Positions 42,694 to 52,838 of a stretch of DNA of 64,000 bases are shown here, one piece after another. A program made the position numbers and the translations under genes. The stretch's first letter is position 1, and every line of letters starts with the position of its first letter. Source of the stretch: Thiobacillus sp. (lineage in GTDB: Bacteria; Pseudomonadota; Gammaproteobacteria; Burkholderiales; Thiobacillaceae); the NCBI GenBank assembly GCA_024235835.1, contig JACKLQ010000001.1, forward strand, positions 1 through 64,000. The letters run 5' to 3'. The notes below the pieces were generated by a model, which ran no database searches, was not told where the DNA came from, and was given only the letters and a program-made list of their open reading frames with translations.

Positions 42694-43931
42694 TAGGCCG
42701 CGTGCACAAGGTCCTGCACAAGGCCCTGCTGCGCCGGGGCCTGTGGCCCGAGTCGGGCGTCGTGAATCCTTGCCTGGGGCCCTTGCCGGACGCGCTGGCC
42801 CGGGACGAGCGCCTGCAATGCATCTGGGATGGGTTGGATGCGGAGCAGGTCTGGGACAGCCACGCTCACCTCACCGGCGTGGGGGACAGCAACTCGGGCA
42901 TAAGACTGCACCGGGACATGACCAATCCCCTCAAGCCCCTGACCTACTTGCAGCGGGTCTTTTTCCTCAACGCCAGTTGCAGCAACGAGGGGGAACAAGA
43001 AGGGGAGGGCGTGGATGATCGTTTCGTGGCCCGCCTGCTGGCCCTCCACGACAGCCTGCCCCGGGGCTACAAGACCGTGCTCCTGGCCTTCGACGACAGC
43101 CACGACGAACAGGGCCGCCGTCGCGGCGACCTGTCCGCCTTCGTCACCCCCAACGCTTATGCCCAGCGCCTGGCTCGGGACTATCCCCATCGCCTGGAGT
43201 GGATCGCCTCCATCCACCCCTACCGGGAGGATTGCGTGGAGGCCCTGGAGGAGGCCGTGGCCGGCGGCGCCCGGGCCATCAAGTGGCTGCCCCCGGCCCA
43301 GGGCATGGACCCGGCCTCGCCCCAATGCGACCGCTTCTATGACGCCCTGGCCCGCCACGGCCTGCCCCTGCTGAGCCATGCCGGGGGCGAACGGGCCGTG
43401 CACGGCAGCAACCGGCCGGACTACGGCAATCCGCTGCGCCTGCGCCGGGCTCTGGAGCGGTGCGTGCGGGTCATCGTCGCCCACTGCGCTTCCATGGGCC
43501 GCTACACGGATACCGATCAGGGCGCGAATGGGCCTACACGCACGTCCTTCGAACTGTTCGCGCGCATGATGGACGAACGGGCCCATGAAGGCCTGCTGCT
43601 GGCGGACATCTCCGCCATCACCCAGATCAACCGGGCCGGTGTCCCCCTGCGTACCGTCATTGAGCGGGACGACTGGCACCACCGCCTGCTCAACGGCACC
43701 GACTACCCGCTGCCCGGCGTCATGCCCCTGTTCTCCCTGCACAAGCTGGCGGCGGACGGCTACCTGGCGGAAGGCGACATCCCGCTGCTCATCGCCGTGC
43801 GCCGCCACAATCCCCTGCTGTTCGATATCGCCCTCAAGCGCCGGCTGCGCTGGCAGGGCAAGGCGATTGCCGATGGCGTGTTCGAGTCACGGCGGCACCT
43901 TGAGCCAACGGCATCGATTCCGTTGCACTGA
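42690..43931 (+). CDS. Amidohydrolase-family metal hydrolase
   Basis: A 413-residue protein in an ATGA overlap with lplT. The TIM-barrel amidohydrolase pattern is visible: DSHAHLTGVG (first metal His pair), ARAIKWLPPAQGMDP (strand with the bridging Lys position), LLSHAGGER (metal His), VIVAHCASMG (metal His), and NGTDYPLPGV with the catalytic Asp. The substrate is unknown. Coupling to lplT suggests a membrane-lipid connection but could be chance operon joining. Confidence 0.8.
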   Translation: MIGRVHKVLHKALLRRGLWPESGVVNPCLGPLPDALARDERLQCIWDGLDAEQVWDSHAHLTGVGDSNSGIRLHRDMTNPLKPLTYLQRVFFLNASCSNEGEQEGEGVDDRFVARLLALHDSLPRGYKTVLLAFDDSHDEQGRRRGDLSAFVTPNAYAQRLARDYPHRLEWIASIHPYREDCVEALEEAVAGGARAIKWLPPAQGMDPASPQCDRFYDALARHGLPLLSHAGGERAVHGSNRPDYGNPLRLRRALERCVRVIVAHCASMGRYTDTDQGANGPTRTSFELFARMMDERAHEGLLLADISAITQINRAGVPLRTVIERDDWHHRLLNGTDYPLPGVMPLFSLHKLAADGYLAEGDIPLLIAVRRHNPLLFDIALKRRLRWQGKAIADGVFESRRHLEPTASIPLH

Positions 43932-43968
43932 CCGGGAAGAACCCGGGCCCCAGCCGGTACAATCCGGC

Positions 43969-45491
<1,523 letters not shown>

Positions 45492-45495
<4 letters not shown>

Positions 45496-46091
45496 GCGGA
45501 TTGCCCGGCGAACACGCGGAAACCATTTCCCGGGAGGACCTGGCTGAACTTTCCATCCGGCGATACGAAGGCCAGGTTCACCTGGTGGCCACGCCGGAGG
45601 CCCTGTCCATGGCCCTGGACGACCTCCGCCAGGAACGGGTGGTGGGCTTCGACACCGAGACCCGGCCGGCCTTCCGCAAGGGCGAAAGCCACCTGCCTTG
45701 CCTGGTGCAGATGGCCACGGCCCGGGCGGTCTACCTGTTCCAGTTGCGGCAGGTGGATTGCGCCGACGCCCTGGCCGAGCTTCTGGCCGCGCCGGGCATC
45801 GTCAAGGCGGGCGTGGCCCCGGCCCACGATCTGCGCCAGCTCAAGCTGCTGTTTCCCTTCGAGGCCGCCGCCGTGCGGGATCTGGGCGCCATCGCCAGGC
45901 GCCACGGCATGGGCCAGACGGGGCTGCGCAACCTGGCCGGCCTGTTCCTGGGTTTCCGCATTCCCAAGGGCACGCGCACGTCCAACTGGGCGGCACCGCA
46001 TTTGTCGGCGGCCCAGATCAATTACGCTGCCACGGATGCCTGGGCCTGCCGGGAGCTTTATCTGCATTTCCACGCCCACGGACTGGTGTGA
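45492..46091 (+). CDS. 3'-5' exonuclease domain (RNase D-like)
   Basis: A 199-residue DEDD exonuclease starting at TTG 45492 in a TTGA overlap with dbpA. The Exo I motif is VVGFDTETRPAF (Asp54, Glu56), Exo II KAGVAPAHDLRQLKLL with Asp, Exo III INYAATDAWACRELY with the catalytic Tyr and Asp. It lacks the HRDC domain of full-length RNase D, so it resembles the short stand-alone form. Translational coupling to dbpA fits RNA processing. Confidence 0.87.
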
Positions 46092-46174
46092 TCTACCCAT
46101 TGCACTGAGACAGGCGCGGCGGAATTTGCCTCCGCCCACCCGTTAATCTCCCCTCCAGGAATGGGAGGGAGGGC

Positions 46175-46798
46175 TCATACGAACAGGCAGACGTCCGCTT
46201 TCCGGGCTTCGCCCAGGTAGCTGGTGGCGCCGATCCAATCCGCGATCTCGGGGATGAACTCGTCCTGGCGGTAGTTGAACAGGTCCACGGTCATCTGACA
46301 TGCCACCATCTTCACTTCCGCCTCGATACAGAGGTCGCGCAGTTCCTTGATGCTGGCCACGCCCTTGGACTTGACGGTCTGTTCCATCATGGCCGTGGCG
46401 AAGTCCTCGAAGCCCGGCAGATTGCCGGCCACCAGGTTGGGGATGGGCATGTTGATGCGCTTAAGCCAGTCCGGGCCGAAGGGCATCTTCATGGGCATGG
46501 CCGGGTTGCCCATGGGAGAGACCTTCAGGTGCAGGTCCTTCTTCAGCAGTTCCAGGCCGTAGAAGGTGAAAAAGATGGAGGATTCCCAGCCCAGGGCAGC
46601 GGCGGTGGAGGCCAGGATGAAGGGTGGGTAGGCCATGTCCAGGGTACCCTTGGTGGCGATGATGGCCAGGGAAGGCACCTTGCTGGCTTCCTTTTCCACC
46701 AGCTTTTCGTCCAGGCGCTGGTCGAACCAGGCCTCCAGGCTGGCCAGGTCGGTGGGCATGGATTGATTGTTCACGGTTTGCAGTTTGGCGACGTTCAT
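46175..46798 (-). CDS. DsrE2-like sulfur-trafficking protein
   Basis: A 207-residue protein starting MNVAKLQTVNNQSM. The DsrE/F-like core is SLAIIATKGTLDMAYPPFIL, then STAAALGWESSIFFTFYGLELL, with the conserved Cys in KMVACQMTVDLF. In sulfur-oxidising bacteria DsrE2 proteins accept persulfide sulfur from rhodanese and TusA. The gene is 10 bp downstream of tusA. It has no clear membrane helix at the N-terminus. Confidence 0.88.
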   Translation of the reverse strand: MNVAKLQTVNNQSMPTDLASLEAWFDQRLDEKLVEKEASKVPSLAIIATKGTLDMAYPPFILASTAAALGWESSIFFTFYGLELLKKDLHLKVSPMGNPAMPMKMPFGPDWLKRINMPIPNLVAGNLPGFEDFATAMMEQTVKSKGVASIKELRDLCIEAEVKMVACQMTVDLFNYRQDEFIPEIADWIGATSYLGEARKADVCLFV

Positions 46799-46808
46799 GG
46801 CGTTCTCC

Positions 46809-47036
46809 TCAGGCCTTGCGGATGTAGAACTCGTAGTCGCTGCCGGCCTGGGCCGAAGACAGCAGGGTATTCCCCGTCTGGGTACAGAAGGCGGCCATGT
46901 CCTTGAGGGAGCCCGGGTCCGTCGCCACCACCTTCAGGGTGTTGCCGGAAGACATGGCATTCAGGGTCTTCTTGGTGCGCAGGATGGGCAGCGGGCAGTT
47001 GAGGCCGCGGGCGTCCAGGGTTTGCTCGGATTCCAT
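46809..47036 (-). CDS. tusA: TusA-family sulfur carrier
   Basis: A 75-residue protein from the ATG at 47036. The TusA signature LDARGLNCPLPILRTKKTL carries the catalytic Cys. TusA relays sulfur in tRNA thiolation or dissimilatory sulfur oxidation; pairing with dsrE2 favours the latter or a stress-sulfur role. A TetR operator lies 42-57 bp upstream of its start. Confidence 0.93.
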   Translation of the reverse strand: MESEQTLDARGLNCPLPILRTKKTLNAMSSGNTLKVVATDPGSLKDMAAFCTQTGNTLLSSAQAGSDYEFYIRKA

Positions 47037-47077
47037 GGTGTTTCTCCTTTCAGGTGGGTGCGGCAGCGCCGCAAAAA

Positions 47078-47093
47078 TAGACCGGTCGGTCAA
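47078..47093. promoter_or_regulatory. TetR operator upstream of tusA
   Basis: TAGACCGGTCGGTCAA, containing the inverted GACCGGTC with a GGTC extension. The identical 16 bp recurs at 47760-47775 upstream of the TetR gene itself, so one repressor probably controls both. GACCGGTCGGTC-type sites are classical TetR/AcrR-family targets. Confidence 0.75.
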
Positions 47094-47103
47094 TTGACGG
47101 GTC

Positions 47104-47123
47104 AAAAAAAAGCCCGGGTGGGC
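47104..47123 (-). terminator. Weak terminator after the TetR gene
   Basis: On the minus strand GCCC pairs with GGGC around ACCC, followed by eight T. The short stem makes it weak. It ends the TetR transcript before the tusA operator. Confidence 0.5.
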
Positions 47124-47142
47124 AGGGGGCAGGTTGCGCATA

Positions 47143-47745
47143 TCAGTGGCTCGATTCGATGCGCAGTGTCTTGATGGCGGGCCCCAACAGCAAGATGACT
47201 TCCGGGTCGTTGCGTGTCTTGGCCAGCAGGATGATGCCTTCCAGATAGGCCAACATTGCAGAGGCAGTGGCCTCGGTGTTCATGGCGGCCACGGCGCCCG
47301 TGGCAACGGCTTCGTCCAGGGTGGCGCGGAACCTGTCCCGGGCTTTGTCGAACACGGCGTTGAGCCGGGCCCGCATTACGTCGTCCCGTGTGCTCATCTC
47401 CAGGGCCAGGTTGCCAAACAGGCAGCCTGGCATGCGGCCTTCCAGGTCAGAAGAAGCCTTCTGCCAGTAGTAGGCGGCGTCGATCATGTAATCCAGACGT
47501 TCCACTGGCGGCAGGGCCAGGTCGAATGCCTCGGCCACGAAGCCATGGGCCCAGTCGTCGGCCATGTCGTCGATGACCGCCAGGGCCAGATCCCGCTTGG
47601 ATGGGAAGAAGTGGTAAAAACTGCCCTTCTGCACCCTGGCACCCTCGCAGATCTCCTGGATTCCAACGTCCGCATAGCTGCGGCCATGGAACATGTCCCG
47701 GGCGGTGGCCAGGATGCGACTGCGGGTGTCGGTGTCGGTGCTCAT
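47143..47745 (-). CDS. TetR/AcrR-family transcriptional regulator
   Basis: A 200-residue regulator from the ATG at 47745; ATGs at 47757 and beyond would lie in the operator. The HTH is DVGIQEICEGARVQKGSFYHFFPSKRD. The C-terminal domain has one Cys (GRMPGCLFGNLALEM), in the position seen in TetR regulators that sense electrophiles or sulfur species by cysteine chemistry. It is a candidate sensor for reactive sulfur given that tusA-dsrE2 is its target; this is inference. Confidence 0.88.
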   Translation of the reverse strand: MSTDTDTRSRILATARDMFHGRSYADVGIQEICEGARVQKGSFYHFFPSKRDLALAVIDDMADDWAHGFVAEAFDLALPPVERLDYMIDAAYYWQKASSDLEGRMPGCLFGNLALEMSTRDDVMRARLNAVFDKARDRFRATLDEAVATGAVAAMNTEATASAMLAYLEGIILLAKTRNDPEVILLLGPAIKTLRIESSH

Positions 47746-47759
47746 GGGCTTCATCATAA

Positions 47760-47775
47760 TAGACCGGTCGGTCAA
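47760..47775. promoter_or_regulatory. TetR operator upstream of the TetR gene
   Basis: The same 16-bp site as at 47078-47093 on the same strand, positioned 15 bp before the regulator start, implying autorepression. Confidence 0.75.
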
Positions 47776-47787
47776 GTCAAGAGGTCT

Positions 47788-49557
47788 TCAAAATCCCCAA
47801 ACCAAAGGCGTGATCACCACGGTCACGATTCCGGCCAGCAGGGTCAGGGGCAGGCCCATGCGCAGGTAGTCGGCGAAGGTGTAGCCCCCGGGGCCCTGCA
47901 CCATGAGATTTGTCTGGTAGCCGATGGGGGTGGCGAAGCTGGCCGAGGCGGCCATCATGATGGCCACGGCGAAGGGCATGATGTTCACGTCCAGCCGTTC
48001 GGCGGTGGCCAGGGCGATGGGGAACATGAGCACGGCGGCGGCGTTGTTGGTGATGAGGTTGGTGAAGACGGCGGTCGCCAGATAGACCAGGGCCAGGGCA
48101 GCATAGGGGTTGTCGCCCGCCAGCCCCAGGAACCAGCCAGCCAGAGCCGCCGCGGCGCCGCTTTTCTGCAGGGCGGTGCCCAGGCCGAAGGCGGCGGCGA
48201 TGACCAGCAGCACCTGCCAATCCACCGAGCGGCGCGCCACCGAGGCACTGGTGCAGCGGACCAGCAGCATCAGGCCCGCGGCCAGCATGGCGGATTCCAG
48301 CATGGACAACCAGCCAACGGTAACCAGCACCACCATGAGGACCATGATGCCCAGGGCCATGCCGGCCCTTTCGTGGCGGGGCGGGGTGGAATTGTCCAGG
48401 CGGCTCACCAGGAGGAAATCACGGGCGTGGCGCCAGCGCTCCACGAAGGCGGGATTGGCTTCCAGGAGCAGGCTGTCCCCCGGCCGGGGCACGATGTCAC
48501 CGATTCTGCCTGCCATGCGTTGGCCGTTGCGGGACACGGCGATGATGGCCGCCTGGTAGAGGGTGCGGAAGCGCCCCTCGCGGATGCTGCGGCCCAGCAA
48601 CGGAAAGCTCTCAGAAACCACGGCCTCCACCAGGCAGCGCTGGTGCCGGGGCGAGTCCAGCTTGAAAACCTGGTCCGTGGCCGGCTTCAGGCCGCGAATC
48701 TTGTTCAGGTCCGCCACCGATTCCACCGCCCCGGCGAACAGCAGCCGGTCTCCCCCTCGCAGCAGGGTCTTGGGAGACACCGCCGGCAACAGCAGTCCGT
48801 CCCGGTTCACTTCCACCAGGAACATGCCGGGCAGTTGACGCAGGCCCGCGTCCTCGATGCCGCGGCCGTCCAGGGGGCTGCCGGGTTCCACCAGCATTTC
48901 CAGGGTGTACTGGCGGGCGTCGGCCAACTGGCTGAGCATGGAACGCCGTTCCGGCAACAGGCGCCGGCCCAGCAGGGCGGTGAAGGCCAGTGTCAGCAAC
49001 AGGACGGGTACGCCCACCCAGGCCAGGTCGAACATGCCCAGGCCGGTTGCCTGGGTGTGGTTCTTGAGCAGCCCATTCACCACCAGGTTGGTGCTGGTGC
49101 CGATGAGGGTGCAGGTGCCGCCGGCTATGGCCGCGTAGGACAGGGGCAGCATGAGGTGTGAAACGGACAGGTTGTTGCGCCGGGCCCAGTCCTGCACCGC
49201 CGGGATGAACATGGCTACCACCGGGGTGTTGTTGAGGAAGGCGCTCAGGCCCGCCACCGGCGCCATGAGCCGCACCTGGGCATCCGCCAGGCTACGGGGC
49301 CGGCCCAACAGACGCTGGGAAAACCAGCCCGTGGCGCCGGTGTCCTCCAGGCCGGAGACCACCACGTAAAGTACCGCCACGGTGACCATGCCTTCATTTG
49401 CCAGGCCACCCAGGGCTTCAGCGGGGGTGATCACTCCGGCCAGCAGCAGCAGGGTCAATCCTGCCAGCATCACCACGTCGGGAGGATGCCTGTTGGTTGC
49501 CAACAAACCAATGCACAACAGTACAACCGCAGCTGTCAGCCAGGCCTCCGGGGTCAT
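47788..49557 (-). CDS. SLC13-type anion permease with TrkA_C domains
   Basis: A 589-residue permease from the ATG at 49557 (MTPEAWLTAAVVLLCIGLL). N- and C-terminal CitMHS/ArsB-NhaD helical halves (for example LSAFLNNTPVVAMFIPAVQ, TCTLIGTSTNLVVNGLL, FATPIGYQTNLMVQGPGGY) flank two cytosolic RCK/TrkA_C domains (LDGRGIEDAGLRQLPGMFL and LLGRSIREGRFRTLYQAA). This is the architecture of sulfate or related anion importers (SLT/SdcS-like). The sulfur genes beside it make sulfate, sulfite or thiosulfate a plausible substrate. Confidence 0.87.
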   Translation of the reverse strand: MTPEAWLTAAVVLLCIGLLATNRHPPDVVMLAGLTLLLLAGVITPAEALGGLANEGMVTVAVLYVVVSGLEDTGATGWFSQRLLGRPRSLADAQVRLMAPVAGLSAFLNNTPVVAMFIPAVQDWARRNNLSVSHLMLPLSYAAIAGGTCTLIGTSTNLVVNGLLKNHTQATGLGMFDLAWVGVPVLLLTLAFTALLGRRLLPERRSMLSQLADARQYTLEMLVEPGSPLDGRGIEDAGLRQLPGMFLVEVNRDGLLLPAVSPKTLLRGGDRLLFAGAVESVADLNKIRGLKPATDQVFKLDSPRHQRCLVEAVVSESFPLLGRSIREGRFRTLYQAAIIAVSRNGQRMAGRIGDIVPRPGDSLLLEANPAFVERWRHARDFLLVSRLDNSTPPRHERAGMALGIMVLMVVLVTVGWLSMLESAMLAAGLMLLVRCTSASVARRSVDWQVLLVIAAAFGLGTALQKSGAAAALAGWFLGLAGDNPYAALALVYLATAVFTNLITNNAAAVLMFPIALATAERLDVNIMPFAVAIMMAASASFATPIGYQTNLMVQGPGGYTFADYLRMGLPLTLLAGIVTVVITPLVWGF

Positions 49558-49651
49558 GCGTTTAACTTCCCAGGATGTGCTGCCATATCTATCCGCCAAT
49601 AAGGGTGAGTCGCCAGGCCGGCTTCCCCTGTGAGGTGGAAAGCGCCGGAAT

Positions 49652-50188
49652 TCAGCCCCGGGCCGGCTCCATCACCGCGTCCAGGTTCAGGTTGTCGCAG
49701 TAGTCGAAGAAGTCGCCCCGCAGGGTGGGCAGGTGCATGTCGGCGGGCACGCCGATGGTGATGTTCACCGAGAACATGGGGGTGCCGGTATGGGGGGCCG
49801 GATAGGTCTCGGTGGCCAGTTCCTCGATGTTGATGCCCTGGCGGGAGAAGAACTCCGCCAGCTTGTGCACGATGCCCGGGTGGTCCATGGCCACCACGTT
49901 GACCCGGTAGGGCACCAGGGGCTTGGCCCGTTCCTGGCGGCGGGTGCGCTTGCTGATGATGGTGAGGCCCAGTTCCTCGCCCATGGCGGTGGCCTTGTCC
50001 TCCAGCTTGGTGAGGGCATGCCAGGGCCCGGACACCAGCATGAGGATGGCGAACTGTCCGCCCAGCACCGCCATGCGGGATTCCTCGATGTTGCAGCCTG
50101 CGTCCAGGATGCGGCTGGTGAATCGTTCCACCAGCCCCACCTGGTCTTCGCCGGAGGCGGTGATGGCCAGATAGTCGATAGTGCTCAT
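49652..50188 (-). CDS. gcvR: Glycine cleavage system transcriptional repressor-like (double ACT)
   Basis: A 178-residue protein made of two ACT domains: SGEDQVGLVERFTSRILDAG and MDHPGIVHKLAEFFSRQGIN. The N-terminal ACT has the GcvR order with NIEESRMAVLGGQF. In E. coli GcvR binds GcvA and represses gcv genes in the absence of glycine. No gcv genes are in the window, so the target is by family inference. Confidence 0.82.
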   Translation of the reverse strand: MSTIDYLAITASGEDQVGLVERFTSRILDAGCNIEESRMAVLGGQFAILMLVSGPWHALTKLEDKATAMGEELGLTIISKRTRRQERAKPLVPYRVNVVAMDHPGIVHKLAEFFSRQGINIEELATETYPAPHTGTPMFSVNITIGVPADMHLPTLRGDFFDYCDNLNLDAVMEPARG

Positions 50189-50236
50189 TTGGCGTTCAGT
50201 TCGGTTGGGGCAAAACCGGCATTGTAAGCCACCGGG

Positions 50237-51031
<795 letters not shown>

Positions 51032-51089
51032 GATGAACTCCTCTTCAGGCACCCATTGCCGCAATGGACGCATGCCTGCGGAAGTGGGC

Positions 51090-51770
51090 TCAGTTTTTCG
51101 TGGCGGTAGCATACGTGCAAAAACCCGCCAGGGGGCACAGCCCGCATCGTGGTTTGGGACGACACCACTCCTTGCCCAAGGCCACGATGAGGGCGTGGTA
51201 TTCGTTGTATAGCTGCAGGTCCCGGGGCAGATGGCGCTGGAATTCCGCCTGGATGCGGCCATAGGCCTCGTCTCCCGCCAGCAGACCCAGGCGCTTGAAG
51301 ATTCGGCGTGTGTATGCATCCACCACGAAACTGGGCAGCTTTATGGCATACAGCAGGATGGAATCCGCCGTTTCTTCTCCCACACCGTGGACGGCCAGGA
51401 GCTTCTGGCGCAGGGCGGGCAGGGGAGCAGTGCCTCCCAGGCGCTCGGGCGCATCGGCGACGCCTTCATCCCTCAGAAAGCCGCACAGGGCAAGAAGACG
51501 CCTGGCCTTGACGTTGAAAAAACCGGCAGGGCGGATGATTTCGGCCAGTGCAAGGTCATCCATGGCCAGGATGGTCGGGCAGGAAAGGGCATTGGCAGAC
51601 TTCAGGTTGGTGATGGCGCGCTCCACGTTGACCCAAGCCGTGTTCTGGGTGAGCACGGCCCCCACCATGACCTCGAAGGGCGAATCCCCAGGCCACCAGT
51701 GCTGGGGGCCGAGGGCCCCCAGCAGGGTTTCGTGGACATGCAGCCAGGGCCGGGAATTAATGTTTGCCAC
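51090..51770 (-). CDS. Endonuclease III-like HhH-GPD DNA glycosylase
   Basis: A 226-residue DNA repair protein with an HhH element (LLAVHGVGEETADSILLYA), the GPD Asp (SFVVDAYTRRIFKR), and a C-terminal iron-sulfur motif with Cys spaced C-x6-C-x2-C-x5-C (CRPKPRCGLCPLAGFC). The catalytic-Lys position of Nth lies in the HhH loop (GEETAD lacks the usual Lys), so it may be a monofunctional glycosylase of the MIG/YfhQ-like class. Its start lies inside the end of the neighbouring gene (13 bp overlap). Confidence 0.85.
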   Translation of the reverse strand: MANINSRPWLHVHETLLGALGPQHWWPGDSPFEVMVGAVLTQNTAWVNVERAITNLKSANALSCPTILAMDDLALAEIIRPAGFFNVKARRLLALCGFLRDEGVADAPERLGGTAPLPALRQKLLAVHGVGEETADSILLYAIKLPSFVVDAYTRRIFKRLGLLAGDEAYGRIQAEFQRHLPRDLQLYNEYHALIVALGKEWCRPKPRCGLCPLAGFCTYATATKN

Positions 51771-52281
51771 CCAGGTCCAGCGTGAAATAACCGCCCAAAG
51801 CGTCGCGGATTTCCCCCAGGGACAGGTGTCGCATGATGGCGATACCCGGAACGTACTGGTTGCTCATGCAGGCCAGCGACCTGGCTCCCTGGGGGTTTGA
51901 TGCCAGGCGGTAAGTGGTCTTGTAGTAGATATGGGAAGGGCTGCTGTCACCCTGTCCCAAGGCTACGCGCATCGTAAGGACGGGCATGCCGGCAAAAGTC
52001 TCGATGCTGCGGTCGATGCGGGTGATGGAGAATTCCGCCGGTGCCACGGGTTGGGCGCCTTCGCTGACGGTATCCAGTTCGAAGATGCAGAACGGATCCT
52101 GCTCCTGCACGGCGTTGAAGGCAGTAACTCGCCCCTGTTGCAGGCGCAAGGTGGCTGCGCCGGGCGGTATGCTGAGCGGCACCTCCAGTTTGAGCCGGCC
52201 CAGGGGCTGTTCTGGTGGCGGACCGCTGGCGAAGGCTGAAAAGGAAGAAATCAGCAGCAGTGTTATCAGGAAATGCATCAT
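51757..52281 (-). CDS. Exported protein of unknown function
   Basis: A 174-residue protein with a short signal peptide (MHFLITLLLISSFSAFA). A beta-rich body follows (RLKLEVPLSIPPGAATLRL, DPFCIFELDTVSEG, HIYYKTTYRLASN) with Cys at two positions that could form a disulfide. I do not recognise the family. Its ATG is 125 bp from the divergent hslR. Confidence 0.55.
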   Translation of the reverse strand: MMHFLITLLLISSFSAFASGPPPEQPLGRLKLEVPLSIPPGAATLRLQQGRVTAFNAVQEQDPFCIFELDTVSEGAQPVAPAEFSITRIDRSIETFAGMPVLTMRVALGQGDSSPSHIYYKTTYRLASNPQGARSLACMSNQYVPGIAIMRHLSLGEIRDALGGYFTLDLGGKH

Positions 52282-52406
52282 GGTCTTCTCCCAAGATGGA
52301 TGGGCAATTCAGGGTGCTCCAGGGCTGCAGCATTGCTGGAGTCCGTCCGGAGTGTCCGTATGAGTAGGGAAACCGGTAAAAGTTTGAATGGCGCTATGAT
52401 CCGACC

Positions 52407-52814
52407 ATGAGAGTAAGCCAGGATCAGAACGCCGCCAGCGGCGTACGCGTGGACAAGTGGTTGTGGGCCGCCCGTTTCTTCAAGACACGCGCCCTGGCGC
52501 AGCAGGCCGTGGAAGGGGGCAAGGTGCGACTCAACGGGGAACGATGCAAGTGCAGCCGGGAACTGCGCCCCGGGGATCGCCTCGAAATTCGTATCGATGT
52601 TCAGGAATGGGTGGTAACGGTGCGGGGCCTTACCCTGCAGCGGGGCCCTGCTCCCGTTGCGCGGCAACTCTACGAGGAGGATGTCCAAAGCCGGGAAAAG
52701 CGAGAGCGGGCCATGGAAGAGCGGAAGAGGCTGGCGGAGCCCGGCGGCCAGATCCGCGGCCGCCCCACCAAGCGGGACCGGCGCCTGCTGCACCGTTTCA
52801 ATGAATCCCTCTGA
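52407..52814 (+). CDS. hslR: Ribosome-associated heat-shock protein Hsp15 (S4 domain)
   Basis: A 135-residue protein. The N-terminal S4 domain is VRVDKWLWAARFFKTRALAQ and GGKVRLNGERCKCSRELRPG; the basic tail (RPTKRDRRLLHRF) is typical. Hsp15 binds 50S subunits carrying nascent chains for recycling. It begins a plus-strand run with the sensor kinase 24 bp later. Confidence 0.92.
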   Translation: MRVSQDQNAASGVRVDKWLWAARFFKTRALAQQAVEGGKVRLNGERCKCSRELRPGDRLEIRIDVQEWVVTVRGLTLQRGPAPVARQLYEEDVQSREKRERAMEERKRLAEPGGQIRGRPTKRDRRLLHRFNESL

Positions 52815-52838
52815 GCGCGAAGCATCGGTCTGGCCACC

